A stretch of 64,000 nt of DNA from Dioscorea cayenensis subsp. rotundata (GCF_009730915.1 NC_052474.1:19627501-19691500), one strand, 5' to 3'; shown: positions 24,290-36,341, numbered from the stretch's first letter. Program-made: numbers and translations. The notes: generated by a model not told the origin, from the sequence alone.

Positions 24290-25849
24290 ATGGACTCAAG
24301 CTCCATCCTCCTTTCCCCTCAAGAACTCATCTTCTTTGACACATCAATCCTCCAAACCCAATCCAAAATCCAGAAAGAATTCATATGGCCCCAAACTGAG
24401 CGTCCATACTCTTTACAAGATCTCCAAGCTCCATTAATAGACCTCCAAGGCTTCTTCTCAGGCCATCATGACTCCACCTACACTGCCTCTAAGCTCATCG
24501 ACACCGCGTGCCGGTCTCATGGCTTTTTCCAAGTCATCAATCACGGCGTCGATCTTTCTCTTTCTCATCAAGCTCTCAACTTCTTGGATGACTTCTTCTC
24601 CCTCCCTCTCAGTCTCAAGCTCCATGCAAGCCGTAAACCAGGTACTATGTGGGGTTATGCCGGCGCTCACGCCGACCGCTTCTCCTCCAAGCTCCCTTGG
24701 AAAGAGACCTTGTCCTTTCCTTACCATAACTCTACCATCTCCAATTCCAATCCTGTTGTCTTAGATTACTTCACTTCCAATTTCGGCAATGATTTCAAGC
24801 AATTTGGGTATAACAAATAAATCATTATCTTGCATGTATCATTTGGTATCAGAGCTATTATTTTTTTCTTTTTTTAAAATATATAAATACACACATACAG
24901 GTTGGTGTACCAAAAATATTGTGAAGAGATGGAGAAGCTAGCACTTGCAATAATGGAGCTTTTGGCCATAAGTTTAGGGGTGGAGAGGATGTATTTCAGA
25001 GATTTTTTTAAAAACAGTGACTCAATAATGAGATGCAACTATTATCCACCATGTCAAGAGCCGGAGCTGGTTTTCGGTACCGGCCCTCACTGTGACCCAA
25101 CTTCCCTTACCATTCTCCAACAAGACCATGTCGGCGGCCTCCAAGTCTTCGCTAACGATCAATGGAAAGCTGTGCCTCCTGTGCCTGATGCTCTCGTCAT
25201 CAACATAGGAGACACCTTCATGGTATATATATATATATATACATATATAAATATAAATAGATAAATTTTGCTTGATTTCATAATATTTATAATTATCCTG
25301 TTTATAAGAAGAAGAGGGAGTGGTGATAAAAATAGAGTGATTTATTTTGTTTGGTTGAGGATTCGTTTGTCTGCATGCATGGTTGTGAGATCTTAAGGAA
25401 GGGTCCCATGCATCTCTTGGTCGTGTCTTTAGTTGTGTGTTTATTATAGGGTGGTCTATATTGATTTCTATTCATTTCAGTCCTTTTATTTTGCAAGAAT
25501 TTATCAGTAGTGGTCCTAGACTCCTAGTAGTGGTGGCTTGCTTATTATATATGATTTTATTTATTATATATAGGCCTTGTCTAATGGGAAGTACAAGAGT
25601 TGTTTACATAGAGCAGTGGTGAACCGACACCGGGCTCGGAAGTCACTGGCTTACTTTCTTTGTCCTCAAGAAGATAAGGTGGTCCGGGCACCTCCAGTGA
25701 TCGTCGAAGGGCCAAGGAAATACCCGGACTTCAGTTGGGCAGAGCTTAGAGAGTTCACTCAGAAACACTATAGAGCTGATATGAATACTCTTCAGAGCTT
25801 CTCTCAGTGGTTGCTCTCATCATCATCAGCATCAATAGAACTCAGTTAA
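24290..25849 (+). CDS. GA20ox: Gibberellin 20-oxidase (2-oxoglutarate/Fe(II) dioxygenase)
   Basis: Three exons, 24290-24807, 24901-25222 and 25574-25849, join in frame to 371 residues, the usual family length; both introns are GT-AG (93 and 351 bp). The enzyme oxidises C-20 of GA12/GA53 stepwise to the C19 precursors GA9/GA20, a rate-setting cytosolic step in gibberellin synthesis. Diagnostic motifs are L-P-W-K-E-T in exon 1, N-Y-Y-P-P-C-Q (219-225) for 2-oxoglutarate, iron ligands H236, D238 and H292, and R302-x-S304. G-T-G-P-H-C-D-P and H-R-A-V-V-N are strongly GA20ox-like rather than GA3ox or GA2ox. Intron positions match GA20ox genes as I know them. No break or missing residue; expected functional. 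Start at 24290 chosen by family length and M-D-S-S-S N terminus. Which paralogue it is cannot be told. Confidence 0.96.
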
Positions 25850-26339
25850 TGATGTTTTTTGTTACTGTTTTATTGTTCAAGTCTTTTGATCATTAGCTAG
25901 CATGCTAGTGTTCTTTTGTCTTTTCAGTTTATCTTTGTGTTGTTCTTTTTTGGTTTATATTATTTTATATTATTTTATTTTTTTGTAGCTTGTAATATAC
26001 TTGAGTTTTAAGAGAATGGTTTATAAATCAATGCATGAAAGAGTATTGTTTGAAATGATGATAGATGATGATGATGATGATGATGAGGTGTTTTAAGAGA
26101 ATGGTATTTAAGAATATGTGTGATGAGAAACACTAACATTAACAAATGATAATTAGCAATAATATATGCATGAAATGAGAGAGTTTACACTTGTTATTCC
26201 CATTTAAATCTCCATTTAATTTCTTAATATATATAATAATTATCAAAAGAATAAAGAGAATTTTCCCCTTAAATAAAAAATCCCACATAATCTTGGACTT
26301 TTGAGTTTTTTTCTCTTCTTTGAGTCTCATATTTGGAAT

Positions 26340-26682
26340 TTTAAAATAGAATTCATGATAAGCACAAGTAAATGCTTAATTAATTTTTAATAGTTAATTT
26401 AAGTTAAAATAGGGATCATAAGATTATAATTTTAGTATAATAATTTATTTTAAATTTGAGTAGGATTAGTCAATTTGAATTTTAGTCGAATCTGATGATT
26501 TATGTGAATAAGGTACGATAAGATGTACTAACTTGGTGTGTCTAACGTGGATGTGTGGTGATGGATTCACCAATTCATCAAAATATGGGAATTAGGTTAA
26601 TCTAAGTATTTCTTTTTTTAAAGTTATCAGTTGCCTCTTTATCAATCTACCTTTTTTTCATTCTGATATATGGTATCAGAGC
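26340..26682 (+). mobile_element. Possible LTR remnant followed by a tRNA-Met primer-binding site
   Basis: TGGTATCAGAGC, the copia primer-binding sequence, lies at 26671-26682. A stretch ending in CA about ten bases upstream could be the end of an LTR. No second LTR or gag-pol follows, so only a fragment can remain. The 5' boundary given is a guess. Confidence 0.3.
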
Positions 26683-27315
26683 TTGTAACGACGAAGTTGT
26701 CACATAGTCAATTTTCTAATACAGTAATATATATTAAAAAGAAAAGGGGTTTAATTAGTTTTGCTTTTGAGACCATATTTGATCAAAAACCTTAAACAAT
26801 TTGATAATAGAGTTGTTATATGCATAAAATATAAAAAAAGAAATTGCTAAGAAAAATATTAAAAATGTTAATTATTGCAAAGTGGGATAACGGAATATCT
26901 AATTTGCATTTTTTATTAAATTAAATGAGAAATTTTGAATTTAATCATGAAACTGATTTAATTTACAAATGTTGTGATTTGAGAGTAATTCTAAATTAAT
27001 ACTTTTTATAGGGTTAGTCTTCACTTTTGTGAAGTCACATTTATTCTTTCACACTGCCCTTTGTTATTGAATTAAATTTCTTTATTAATATTTAATATAT
27101 TATTTATATTATTCTATTGAGATTAAAAAAAGAAAAGAAAATTAAACTGTTATTTGGATTTACAAAATGAAAGCCAAATTTTATTGGATTCTCAATATAA
27201 CTCAAGTTCCCAAGTTCCCAAGTTCCCAACCCAAATGATGTTCTTACATTCTTGAATTAGAAAAAATAAAATAAAAATAAAAATAAAATAAAATAAAAAA
27301 AGAGCTTTTGCAAAT

Positions 27316-27361
<46 letters not shown>
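27316..27361. repeat. Compound (AT)n(GT)n microsatellite
   Basis: A (AT)n run passes into about 15 GT units. Non-coding. Confidence 0.95.
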
Positions 27362-27362
<1 letters not shown>

Positions 27363-28080
27363 TATTGTGGCTTAAAGATTAACCTCAAAAACAAAATATA
27401 AGATTATTGTTAGATAACATTGTTATCTTATAAACATGAAATGAGTGACATTTAAAATAAGAGTTCGACCAAACCATAATTTACATGGTTTAAATGTTGT
27501 CTCTTATCTTTAACCTTATATCTCATAGAGTTTCTATCTTGGGATTAAATTTGATATTGATATAAATGAAAGTGGTATTTTTTATTTTTTTATGTTTTCA
27601 TATGATTAGGGGCTGCTAATTAAGGAAAAAGATAATTTTTGAGATAGTTTTATGGGTATTTTTTTATTTACACCATCACTCAGAAATATCTATATAATTA
27701 TTTTAAATGTTTCTTTTAACCATGGGAATTACAGATGAAAGACAACATTCGTTGTTGGGATCTACACAAAATTAAAGGGTATACATGTAAATATGGATCA
27801 ATTTAGAAAAAACTCATGTCATTGACTTGGAATTACATGTTTCATTCCTTGTTGATAAGCCCTACAGACCAAACAAATGAAATCCCTGATAACACAAAAC
27901 CAAAAAGCCAAACCAATAATTTGTAAATTTCTTTATAAGAAATCTTTCTGATAACAAAACTGAAATTGTGAATCATTTAAGTATGAATAGATTTCAAACC
28001 AACATTTCATCATTTGGCCAAGGAATTACCAAAGGAAAAAAAAAAGTTTGAAGATCAAGCAAAATCCAGCACAAACAAGA

Positions 28081-29127
28081 ATTCACAAATTTCACCATGA
28101 ATAAGATCATTTTTCTTGAATTGCACATATCTTGGATGGTACTGCTCAAATGCGACATTATCCCAGAAAAGAAGCCAAAAAGGACACCATGGATGTGAAT
28201 ATCATCTTCTCAATCAGGCCTCTCTTCAGTGGGACTCTGTTCTCTGGCTGTAGGAAACAAGACATTGGCTGCTCATGACCATTCGTTGTTTGTGTTATTT
28301 GAGTTCTTTCCTTCAAAATGCAAGCATGTGTTATTTGAGAAGCAATAATGGAAAACATAGGAAACCCAGCAGGCTAAGAATCCAAGGAGAAATTGTTATG
28401 GTGTTCTATTCATTGACGTCACAACATTGTCTCATAGTTCCAGCAACAGCTAATGACATGTTCGATAATCATGTGAGGAGCAAAAGAATATATTTCAAGA
28501 ACAATGATCATAAACCTTAAACACGAATTCACATTTCTATGTTCTAAGATTATGCCTGAATTTTATCATCTTGACTAGCTTCAAATTGATAAAACCTAAC
28601 TTATCATTGATGATAAGCTATTGGTACAATGTCATTTGTGATCCATATGTAAATGCAGACAACAAGATGTGCAGCATGATAAGGAAGCATTGCACATATT
28701 AAGAGATTAAATAAGATCAGAGACTTAGCATAAACATTAAAGGAAAAGCAATCAAGAACCATTCTCACCTTGAGGCTCGGCATCTCTGTCGTTCACTGAT
28801 CTTTGTTCAGTATTTGGAGGATTCAAGTCAGAGGAGCAGTACACATGAAAACTGGGCTTCCAGTCTCACAATGCTCAATCTGGCGATATTAATCACTGAT
28901 CATTAACAAGGAAATGGGTGTTCCTCTTCCTTGTGAAATCACACCACACAGTGTTAGGGAAATTTCATTTAAAACCATAATAATATACACAAACATCTGC
29001 CTTTCCTAGATATTGATTCAAGGAAGAACAACCACATACAGTTCTCTCCAGTTCTAGATCAGTCCTTACAAACAGCAAAACTCTCTGGATAAAGTCGAGC
29101 AGCTTCTGAATAGGCATGGCATCCTAA
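28081..29127 (-). other. Probable 3' UTR of the BED-PHD gene, possibly spliced
   Basis: Follows the stop codon at 29128 on the minus strand. A donor-like CTCAAG/GTGAGA after 28769 and an acceptor-like TTTCCTACAG/CC before 28247 suggest an intron of about 520 bp within the 3' UTR. No open frame of note. Confidence 0.35.
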
Positions 29128-32100
29128 CTATTTATCTTTCTTCCCTGCTGCCAAGCTCTCTTCTGAGCTCAACTTCTCAGCAGCCCTCAACAGCATGTCC
29201 ACGGACTTATTTGCTCCAATGGCTTTCCAGACATCACTATTGGCATGCTGCTGTAGGATCCTCCGCTCATATCTTCTCATACCTTGCCTTGCTCTCACCA
29301 CATGGCAGGCCACACAGTACCACTTGCCGCTTGGGATGGCAGTGCAAGGAGGCCTCATGCAGTAAGTGTGATACGCTTCATCACAACCATCACACATGAC
29401 AATCATATCATCATCTTTATCAGAAAGGCAAACCCTGCAGAGGCAGGATGGACAGTACCAGCAACGCGAACTTTGCTTGTGGATGGTTACCCGATTACTC
29501 TTCAGGCAGCTGATGTGATAGTACTTGTAAGGGCAGAGTGGGTTTCCGCAAACAAGAAATCTTCTGTCATCATCCTCATAGGTTCCACACAGTTTGCACA
29601 GGCTTGAGATGGCAGCCATTGGAACCTGTCGTTGCTCAGCAGGCTCCAACCTAGAAATTGAACTCTCTCTGGATTCATCAAATTCTGTGGTTTCTCTACC
29701 ATTATCAATAAGATCTTCTGGTGATCCAGGAAACTTCAAGTCTTTTACATACTTCACATTCTCCATGCAGGTTATCTCCTCCAGTCCTGGTTTGGGTTCG
29801 TTCACATGTGAAACACCTGTTAGTTGAACAGGAAGCACAATGCCAACTTCGAATGGGGCACCGCATCAGTAGCAAGTTCACCGTGAATGAAATGGCTTAT
29901 TGGTTCACAACCATCAGAGGTCATGCATTGCTTGCCATCTGCTTCATCGCCACAATGTTCACTAGTGCTAGCCCTGACCACAGAGGAGTTCTTTGTTTGA
30001 TCTGGTTTGGCAGAATGATACAATTCACAAGGAAATTCTGATGCAATGCAATGGGAATCAATGGTGTTATTTTGCTGTGCAACTTGTTTGGATACCTGAT
30101 AGAAGTATGTTAACAAAAATCAAAACAAGTCAGTATACATCAATCTTACACTGAAATGAATGTGGCATCTTGATTTGAATGTGAGATGATAAAGAATCTT
30201 AGACAGCAGAACATTACTTGCCTCAAATTTCTGCTCAGCATTCTCACAAGCCAGGTCTTCTCCAACCTGAGTTCATTTCAAATGAGAACAGAGAACAAAA
30301 ACCAGGAAGTGAGACTTCTCTAACTATTAGCAAGTGGAGTAGTAATGAACCTAAACATCAAAGATAATTCATATCTAATGTGAAGAACTACTTAGATTAT
30401 CAACACTCCTAAATTTAAAAATTGAAAGACACTTTATACGGACATCAAATAGAGGTCATTGATGTGCACCTGTTTCTTGTACAATGTCCGTGAAATGCCT
30501 GAAAGACAACTTGCAAGAGAAACCATGTTGTCACCAATTTTTTGCAATTTTCTCCACACCTATCAGAGCAGGCATACTTATCAAGTAAGTTTACAATGAT
30601 CTTTATATGTGAAATATATTGCATACAGGAGAGGAAGGATACAAAAATCTTTAATGTTGAACCATAGTGATTATAGCAGAACTCATAAGGCAGCTAGTGC
30701 ATATGCAGGCTTCTAGCAAGTTGCTCTTAACAAGGGCAAGCATAAAATGTGGTCAATCTACAGAAACTCCCTGCAAATGATAACTTACATAGGTATTGTA
30801 TGGAAACATGAAACCTAAAGGTTGAAGTGGCAGATAGTACAATTTTAATGACTACAAAGAATACCAGTTGAATATCTTGATCAAAAAACTCGGGAAACTG
30901 TTCATAATAGCCACTTCCCATTCGTGAGTTGATCATGCTCAGATCAAATACGCCATTTAACTTGACATCATGGAAATTCCCTTGAAGCAAATCACATAAG
31001 AGAGCAAATTTCTCTGAAAGTAAAATCTCTCGGAACACATTGGCGCACTTCAGAGTTCGGTTATGTGTGTGCAGATAATGGGTGGAAGTTTCTGACACTT
31101 GCGACAAAACATCTCCAGATTTCTCAAGCCTTTGACATTGACCTTGTGCCGCAAAACAGCCTTCAGATTCATCCTAGTAATGACGGATACAGATTTGCTT
31201 ATGTTATACCACATCATCTTCAAATTTTAGACATACTTAAGAAGAAAAATGTCAAAGGGAATCTTGGAATACCTTCTGTTGTGTTGTGTCATCTGTGACG
31301 CCATTCATTTTAAAGTTTCGATTAGAAGGGAAAGAAGTTGATGCAAGTGCATCTCGAATGCAACTCCAAATGACACCACCACCACTCCCATCCTGATAGT
31401 GGAGCATGGTTTCCAAAATATTTCTCCAATGTCGATTTACTTTAGAACTCCCACGTTTATTGTGCATCCCAGCAGGTAAAACTGTCTCATGAGGTGAATC
31501 CATGCTATGCTGCACAATAATTCAATAAATAATCTAGGTTTTCTTAAAGCAAAGGAACATGCAAGGGAAAGCAAAATCAGACATCATTCACCTTTGTTAG
31601 ATAAATAGGATATACTTATGAAGCTACAGGTACTCAAACTATCAAGGCAGAAATAATTTTCCAACGCAATGTGCAGAGAGAACAAAGGAGAGAGAGGACC
31701 CTTACAGTCTGACTTGATAATGATTGGCAGATAAACTAAGATAGGCACAAAGACAATAGAATTACAGGCAAATGCTCAGATATCTTTTAAGGTTTTCCAT
31801 CAAGATAATAGGAAAAGAAATACCTTATGGATACCAGCCTCCAATTTTATATTTTCAGGGACAGACCTTTGAGCGGCTCCACAAGACAGTTGAGGGTCAC
31901 TCCTTGCCTGCACATCCATTTCAGATGGGCCTGGATTCTCATCACCCGAGTCTTCAGATAGAGAAAAACCAGAACTGTTTCTATTAGCACCATTCCGTCT
32001 AAATCGTGTCTGCCTTTTCAGCATTCCCTTATCCAGTAGATGTGCCTTCATTGCCTTTGCAATATTCTCTGGCACCTTCATGCACTTGATGGTGTCACCA

Positions 32101-32971
32101 GCACCGGCAATGTGCTTCTTAAGCCTAGATACACCACCACTATTTCTACTCACGCCACACCACTTACACTGCCAATGGAACCTATTTCCACCAATCATCA
32201 CTCCGTGCTCCCATCCAATGTCTTTGCTTTTCCTTTTGCGCTTCAGCATGCATAAAACCTGAAATTGACAAACACAATATGATCTCATAGTGCATTCTAA
32301 AATTGATGACACGGCCTAGGACTAAAGTTGGAACCGCATACAATATGGTTACATGCATACATAAAAAATAAATAAATAAACTCTCTTTAAAAAAAAAATT
32401 ATGACCAAGAGGATTCATTCTACATTTTTTTTTTATGTAATTGAAGCTAAGCTGTAGATCAGAAGTTCTCAGACTCCACAAGCTACATAATGCATTACCA
32501 TTCAATAGTTACTACACTTCAATTCCGTATACTAAATTTAGTTAAGTCAGAGACTTAGCTGAACATCAATCTTCAGTGCAGCATCCTAGTAACACACAAT
32601 GGAAAGAAAAGGGAAATGAAAACCAAGCATTGCATTCAACTACGACATTCACAATGATACATCAAGTTCAAGCAATCAAATTTATATTCCCTCATTTCCT
32701 ACATCACTATATCCCACCAGTGCTCAATCTATCAATTTCTGGACCAAATAGAAACACATAGATCAACAAATGCAGCAAAGTTTCAGTTTTCAGCACAATG
32801 CCAACGAAATAGAGAGAAATTCACCTTTTCCTCAGCCAAACCACTAGCATTGTCACCCAGACTCAGCGCCGTCGGCCTGGAACGCTTCCTCTTGTAAGTA
32901 ATCAATCCCTCTCGAGAAGAAACCTGAGAATGCTCTCCGCCATTGAGCTTCACCCCCTCAAAACTCTCCAT
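29128..32971 (-). CDS. BED-finger and PHD-finger nuclear protein, EHD3-like
   Basis: Seven coding exons on the minus strand, all joining in phase: 32971-32825, 32258-31824, 31509-31273, 31173-30865, 30559-30470, 30266-30222, 30095-29128. Exon 2 has a basic K-R-K-R-K-S-K and a BED-type finger (C-K-W-C ... R-L-K-K-H-I-A-G ... I-K-C, about residues 80-108). The last exon carries two adjacent PHD fingers: C-K-L-C-G ... Y-Y-H-I-S-C, then C-R-V-C-L-S ... [13 protein letters not shown] ... W-Y-C-V-A-C. PHD fingers read histone H3 tails; the closest family I recall is rice EHD3, a PHD protein that promotes flowering. Exon 6 ends in a GC donor. The last exon changes frame near 29855; either a 65-bp intron or a one-base loss restores it, giving about 721 or 743 residues. 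An in-frame ATG at 33082 is rejected as less likely. Confidence 0.8.
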
Positions 32972-33287
32972 CTTGAACTTCACCTTCAACCACAACACCA
33001 GCAATCGAAACCCATCAGGAATCAGTAGACAAACATCAAAGGGTCGAGAGAATGAGATGAGAAGCACATCAATGGAGGGCAATGGCGATGGATTTGAAGA
33101 GAGAGAGAGAGAGAGAGCAGGGATAAAAACCCTAGCTTTCGAGTTTCGTGCACATCTTCAGGAGAATGCGTTTCACTAGGACAAGTGTTTCCCTTCATCG
33201 TTAGAACTCGATTCCCGGGTCACATGATCAGTTTGGAATCCCCAAATAATTAACGCTTGGTCCATTTTCAAACTATGGTCTTAATTA
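32972..33287 (-). promoter_or_regulatory. 5' UTR and promoter region of the BED-PHD gene
   Basis: On the minus strand 33090-33170 gives a CT-repeat and TCTCTC-rich leader (the plus strand shows GAGAGAGAGAG at 33101-33116), typical of a plant 5' UTR. No convincing TATA box. A MITE-like element starts at 33288, so the promoter is short or includes it. Confidence 0.4.
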
Positions 33288-33658
33288 GGGTAATTTTTTG
33301 TATAGTGTATCTAATTATGGTCTATTTATATTTTTGGGGTCAAAATTTTAATTTATATCAAAATAATTATTTAATTCCAATTTTATTTCACCAAAGAATA
33401 ACATCGATAAATTTTATTTTTTATGATGTAATGTCAGAAATTTTTTATAGCAAATGAGATATAATTATCAGTAAGTTATGTACATTATAACAAAGAATTT
33501 CAGGTATATACATCATCAAAAATAGACTAGAATCTTTCATATGATCATTCGGTGAAACAAAATTGAAGTTTTGAGTAAACATTTTCATTCAAATTGAAAA
33601 TTTGGACCCCCAAAGTAAAAATGGGCCATAGTTTAGTGCCCTAACAAAAAATTTACCC
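33288..33658. mobile_element. MITE-like fold-back element with about 100-bp terminal inverted repeats
   Basis: The left arm starts GGGTAATTTTTT, runs through ATGGTCTATTT and ends near TTTCACC; the right arm contains GGTGAAACAAAATT, then GGGCCATAGTTTAGTGCCC and ends AAAAATTTACCC. The arms are inverted, roughly 100 bp each with moderate divergence, around a spacer of about 150 bp. No transposase. A clear target duplication was not found. Another arm-like copy lies at about 4665-4805. Confidence 0.6.
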
Positions 33659-33773
33659 CATTTGGTATTAAAAGAAATTAGAAAATAATAATAAAATAAA
33701 CAAAACAAATAAATTTACTGTGTTTTCTATTTGAATCACTCACCATACCCCTTTCAAAAATTGAAATCACGTA

Positions 33774-33805
<32 letters not shown>

Positions 33806-34500
33806 CTTTTATTTATTTATTTATTTATAGGGGGTAAATTATTGAAATAGTCACCCAACTATTCAATCACTCAAGTCACTAAATTATTAAAAATTTCAAT
33901 TTGATATCTTAACTTTAGATTCTCATTAAATTGGGTCATCCAGACTAACTCTATTAACTGCGTGTTGTTGTGACATGCTACATCATGCTCTCTTACCACA
34001 TTAGCATGCCATGCAGACAAAAAACCAAATTAAGTGAAGGATGAAATAAAAAATTGTCTCGTACTTTTTTGTCATGAAAAACCAATTATATAAGTTTACT
34101 ATATCTAAAGGCAAAATGGTTTTTATTGACACGGCATGCTAATGTGCCAAGGAGGCATGACATGGTGTGGCATGTTAGAACGCCGTTAACGGAGTTAGCG
34201 CAAGTGATCCTATTGAACGCGAATCTAAAATTAGAGTACCAATTAAAATTTTTATAATTCAGTGGCTTAAATAAAAATAACCAAATAGTTTGGTGACATT
34301 TTAAATAATTTATCCATTTATATATACATGTCAACCACCTCATGAGTGTCTTGTTGAGGGGACAAGTAACAAAGTGTGTTGAGGTAGTAATTCCCCGTGT
34401 ACACTTGCTATCACATAGTTTATCTACATTTCAAAAATATAAATATAACTGTACATTAATCTTAATTAACAGTATACATATCTCTCTCATGCTGCCATTT
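33659..34500. other. AT-rich intergenic stretch
   Basis: Contains a (TA)n run at 33777-33805 and no recognisable gene. The phrases GCATGCCATG and GACATGGTGTGGCATGTTAG between 33990 and 34190 give loose inverted symmetry, suggestive of a repeat. Confidence 0.4.
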
Positions 34501-34576
34501 GACACCTTCTAATTAGTTCATTTTTTATTTTTTATTTAGTTGAGTGGGTCCCACACCCTATCATCCCCTCTCAATG

Positions 34577-34578
<2 letters not shown>

Positions 34579-34620
<42 letters not shown>
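34579..34620. repeat. (TA)n microsatellite
   Basis: About 21 uninterrupted TA units. Confidence 0.95.
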
Positions 34621-34621
<1 letters not shown>

Positions 34622-35572
34622 CATTTATTTTATACTTTATCTTTTTGTTTTTTGATTTTGTTTTAATTGCTTTTTTATTATTTTTCATACGTATATATAT
34701 ACATAAACATGATTTTGTATATTTTAATATTCTGTTTTTTACTTTTTTTTAGATATATTGTGTTTTTATTTTAATTTTGTTTTCATTGTTTTTTCATTTA
34801 TATATATGATTATTATTATTATTATTTATATTTGTTTTTATTTAATTAATCTAAAAAAATAATATTAGTGTTTCTGTTTGTTAAGTGATTTTTTTAAAAA
34901 AATATTTATATTATTAGATGAAGTCCGTAGCACAAGCACAGGCATCCATACTAGTATATATTAAGGTTATCCCCCACTAATTTTTTTATTTTTTTTAATT
35001 TTTGTCTATTTTAATTTTATTTTCATTTTTTCCTATTATTGTTTATATATATGCATGATTTTTTTTTGTATTTTAATTGTAAAAGAATAAAATAAATAAA
35101 TAGATGTATTGTTTTTTATGTTAATTTTTTATTGTTTTTCATATATCTATATATGGTTTTTTGTTTTTATAATTTGTATATTACATTATTTATTACTATT
35201 TGATTAAATTTATATGATAATATTAGTGTTTAGTTAGTTTTCATATTTTTTAAGTGATTTTAACTTTTTTACAATTCGCATCATTAAGATGAAACTCATA
35301 GCATAAACACTGATATATAAGCTGGTATATATAATATTAATCTTATTGATTTTATTTTTTTAAAATTTGTTTAGTTTTGATTGGCTTTTTTTAATGGTTC
35401 CAGACCAACTCCTTCTCTTTCAATACAAATAATAGTTTTTTCTTTTTTTTTATAAACATTGCTTTTAAACAGTAAAATATATAGATTTATTGTTTAAATG
35501 TCTCTCTATATGTATTTGGTATATATATATATATAATTTTATTTTGTTTATATTTATTTGATTTGATTTTAT

Positions 35573-35611
<39 letters not shown>
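35573..35611. repeat. Compound (TC)n(TA)n microsatellite
   Basis: About 12 TC units pass into about 7 TA units. Confidence 0.95.
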
Positions 35612-36341
35612 GGTGTTTGTTTGTTTGTTTTTTTTTATTTTCTCTCAATACGGTACAATATATTATATGTTTATTAATGATAATATTATTATTTGCTTTT
35701 ATTTTTTTCTTAATTTTGATTTAATTTTTTTTATTGTTTGGCATACATATATATCTAGACATAAGCATGATTTTGTATATTTTAATTTTCTTTTTTTAGA
35801 TATATTGCATTTTATTTTAAATTTGTTTTCATTGTTTTTCATCTATATATATGATGATTATTATTATTATTATTGGTATTTGTTTTATTTAATTTATCTA
35901 ATAATATTGGTGTTTGGTTTTTATTTTTTACGGGCATCTATACTAGTATATATATATATATATAATGTTATTTTTAAAAATTAGATTTACCAAAAAAATG
36001 ACGCCATTTGCCACTTAAAAACTAAATAATTACAGAGATACCATAATAAAAATAATATTTGCTTATATATTTTAATAAAACTGTTTATTTGTTTATGGAC
36101 TTTATAGTAAAAAATTAATTTGTAAAATTTATAAAAATATATATTACCTTTTATTTTTCTTATTTTCTATGTTTTTTAAATGATCAAAGAGAAGATGATA
36201 AAGAATAGTTTAGTTCTTCTGTACAAATTTTTAATTAATTTTTTATCTTTATAAGGGTATGTAAAGAAATATTATTTTTATAGAATATGTATATATATAA
36301 AAGTAATTTTCTATTTTCAAAAGTGCATCAATTTATAAGTA

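Larger units (their letters stand above)
25850..28080. other. Intergenic region between the 20-oxidase and the BED-PHD gene
   Basis: The first 200 bp are probably the oxidase 3' UTR. The rest is AT-rich with a compound microsatellite at 27316-27361 and a possible LTR remnant ending near 26660. No coding sequence recognised. Confidence 0.45.
34500..35960. repeat. AT-rich repeat units in direct orientation
   Basis: Segments near 34680-34880 and 35720-35920 share a long series of blocks in the same order (CATGATTTTGTATATTTTAAT, then AGATATATTG, TTTTCATTG, ATTATTATTATT, ATAATATT-GTGTTT). A third, shorter relative lies near 35000-35240. Units end near a CATACTAGTATATAT or related phrase at about 34945 and 35934. 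Microsatellites (34579-34620, 35573-35611) interrupt them. Class unknown. Confidence 0.55.

Noticed and set aside
32972..33082. An upstream in-frame ATG of the BED-PHD gene at 33082
   Set aside because: Adds a hydrophobic 37-residue segment without domain in leader-like sequence; the ATG at 32971 gives a clean acidic/basic nuclear N terminus.
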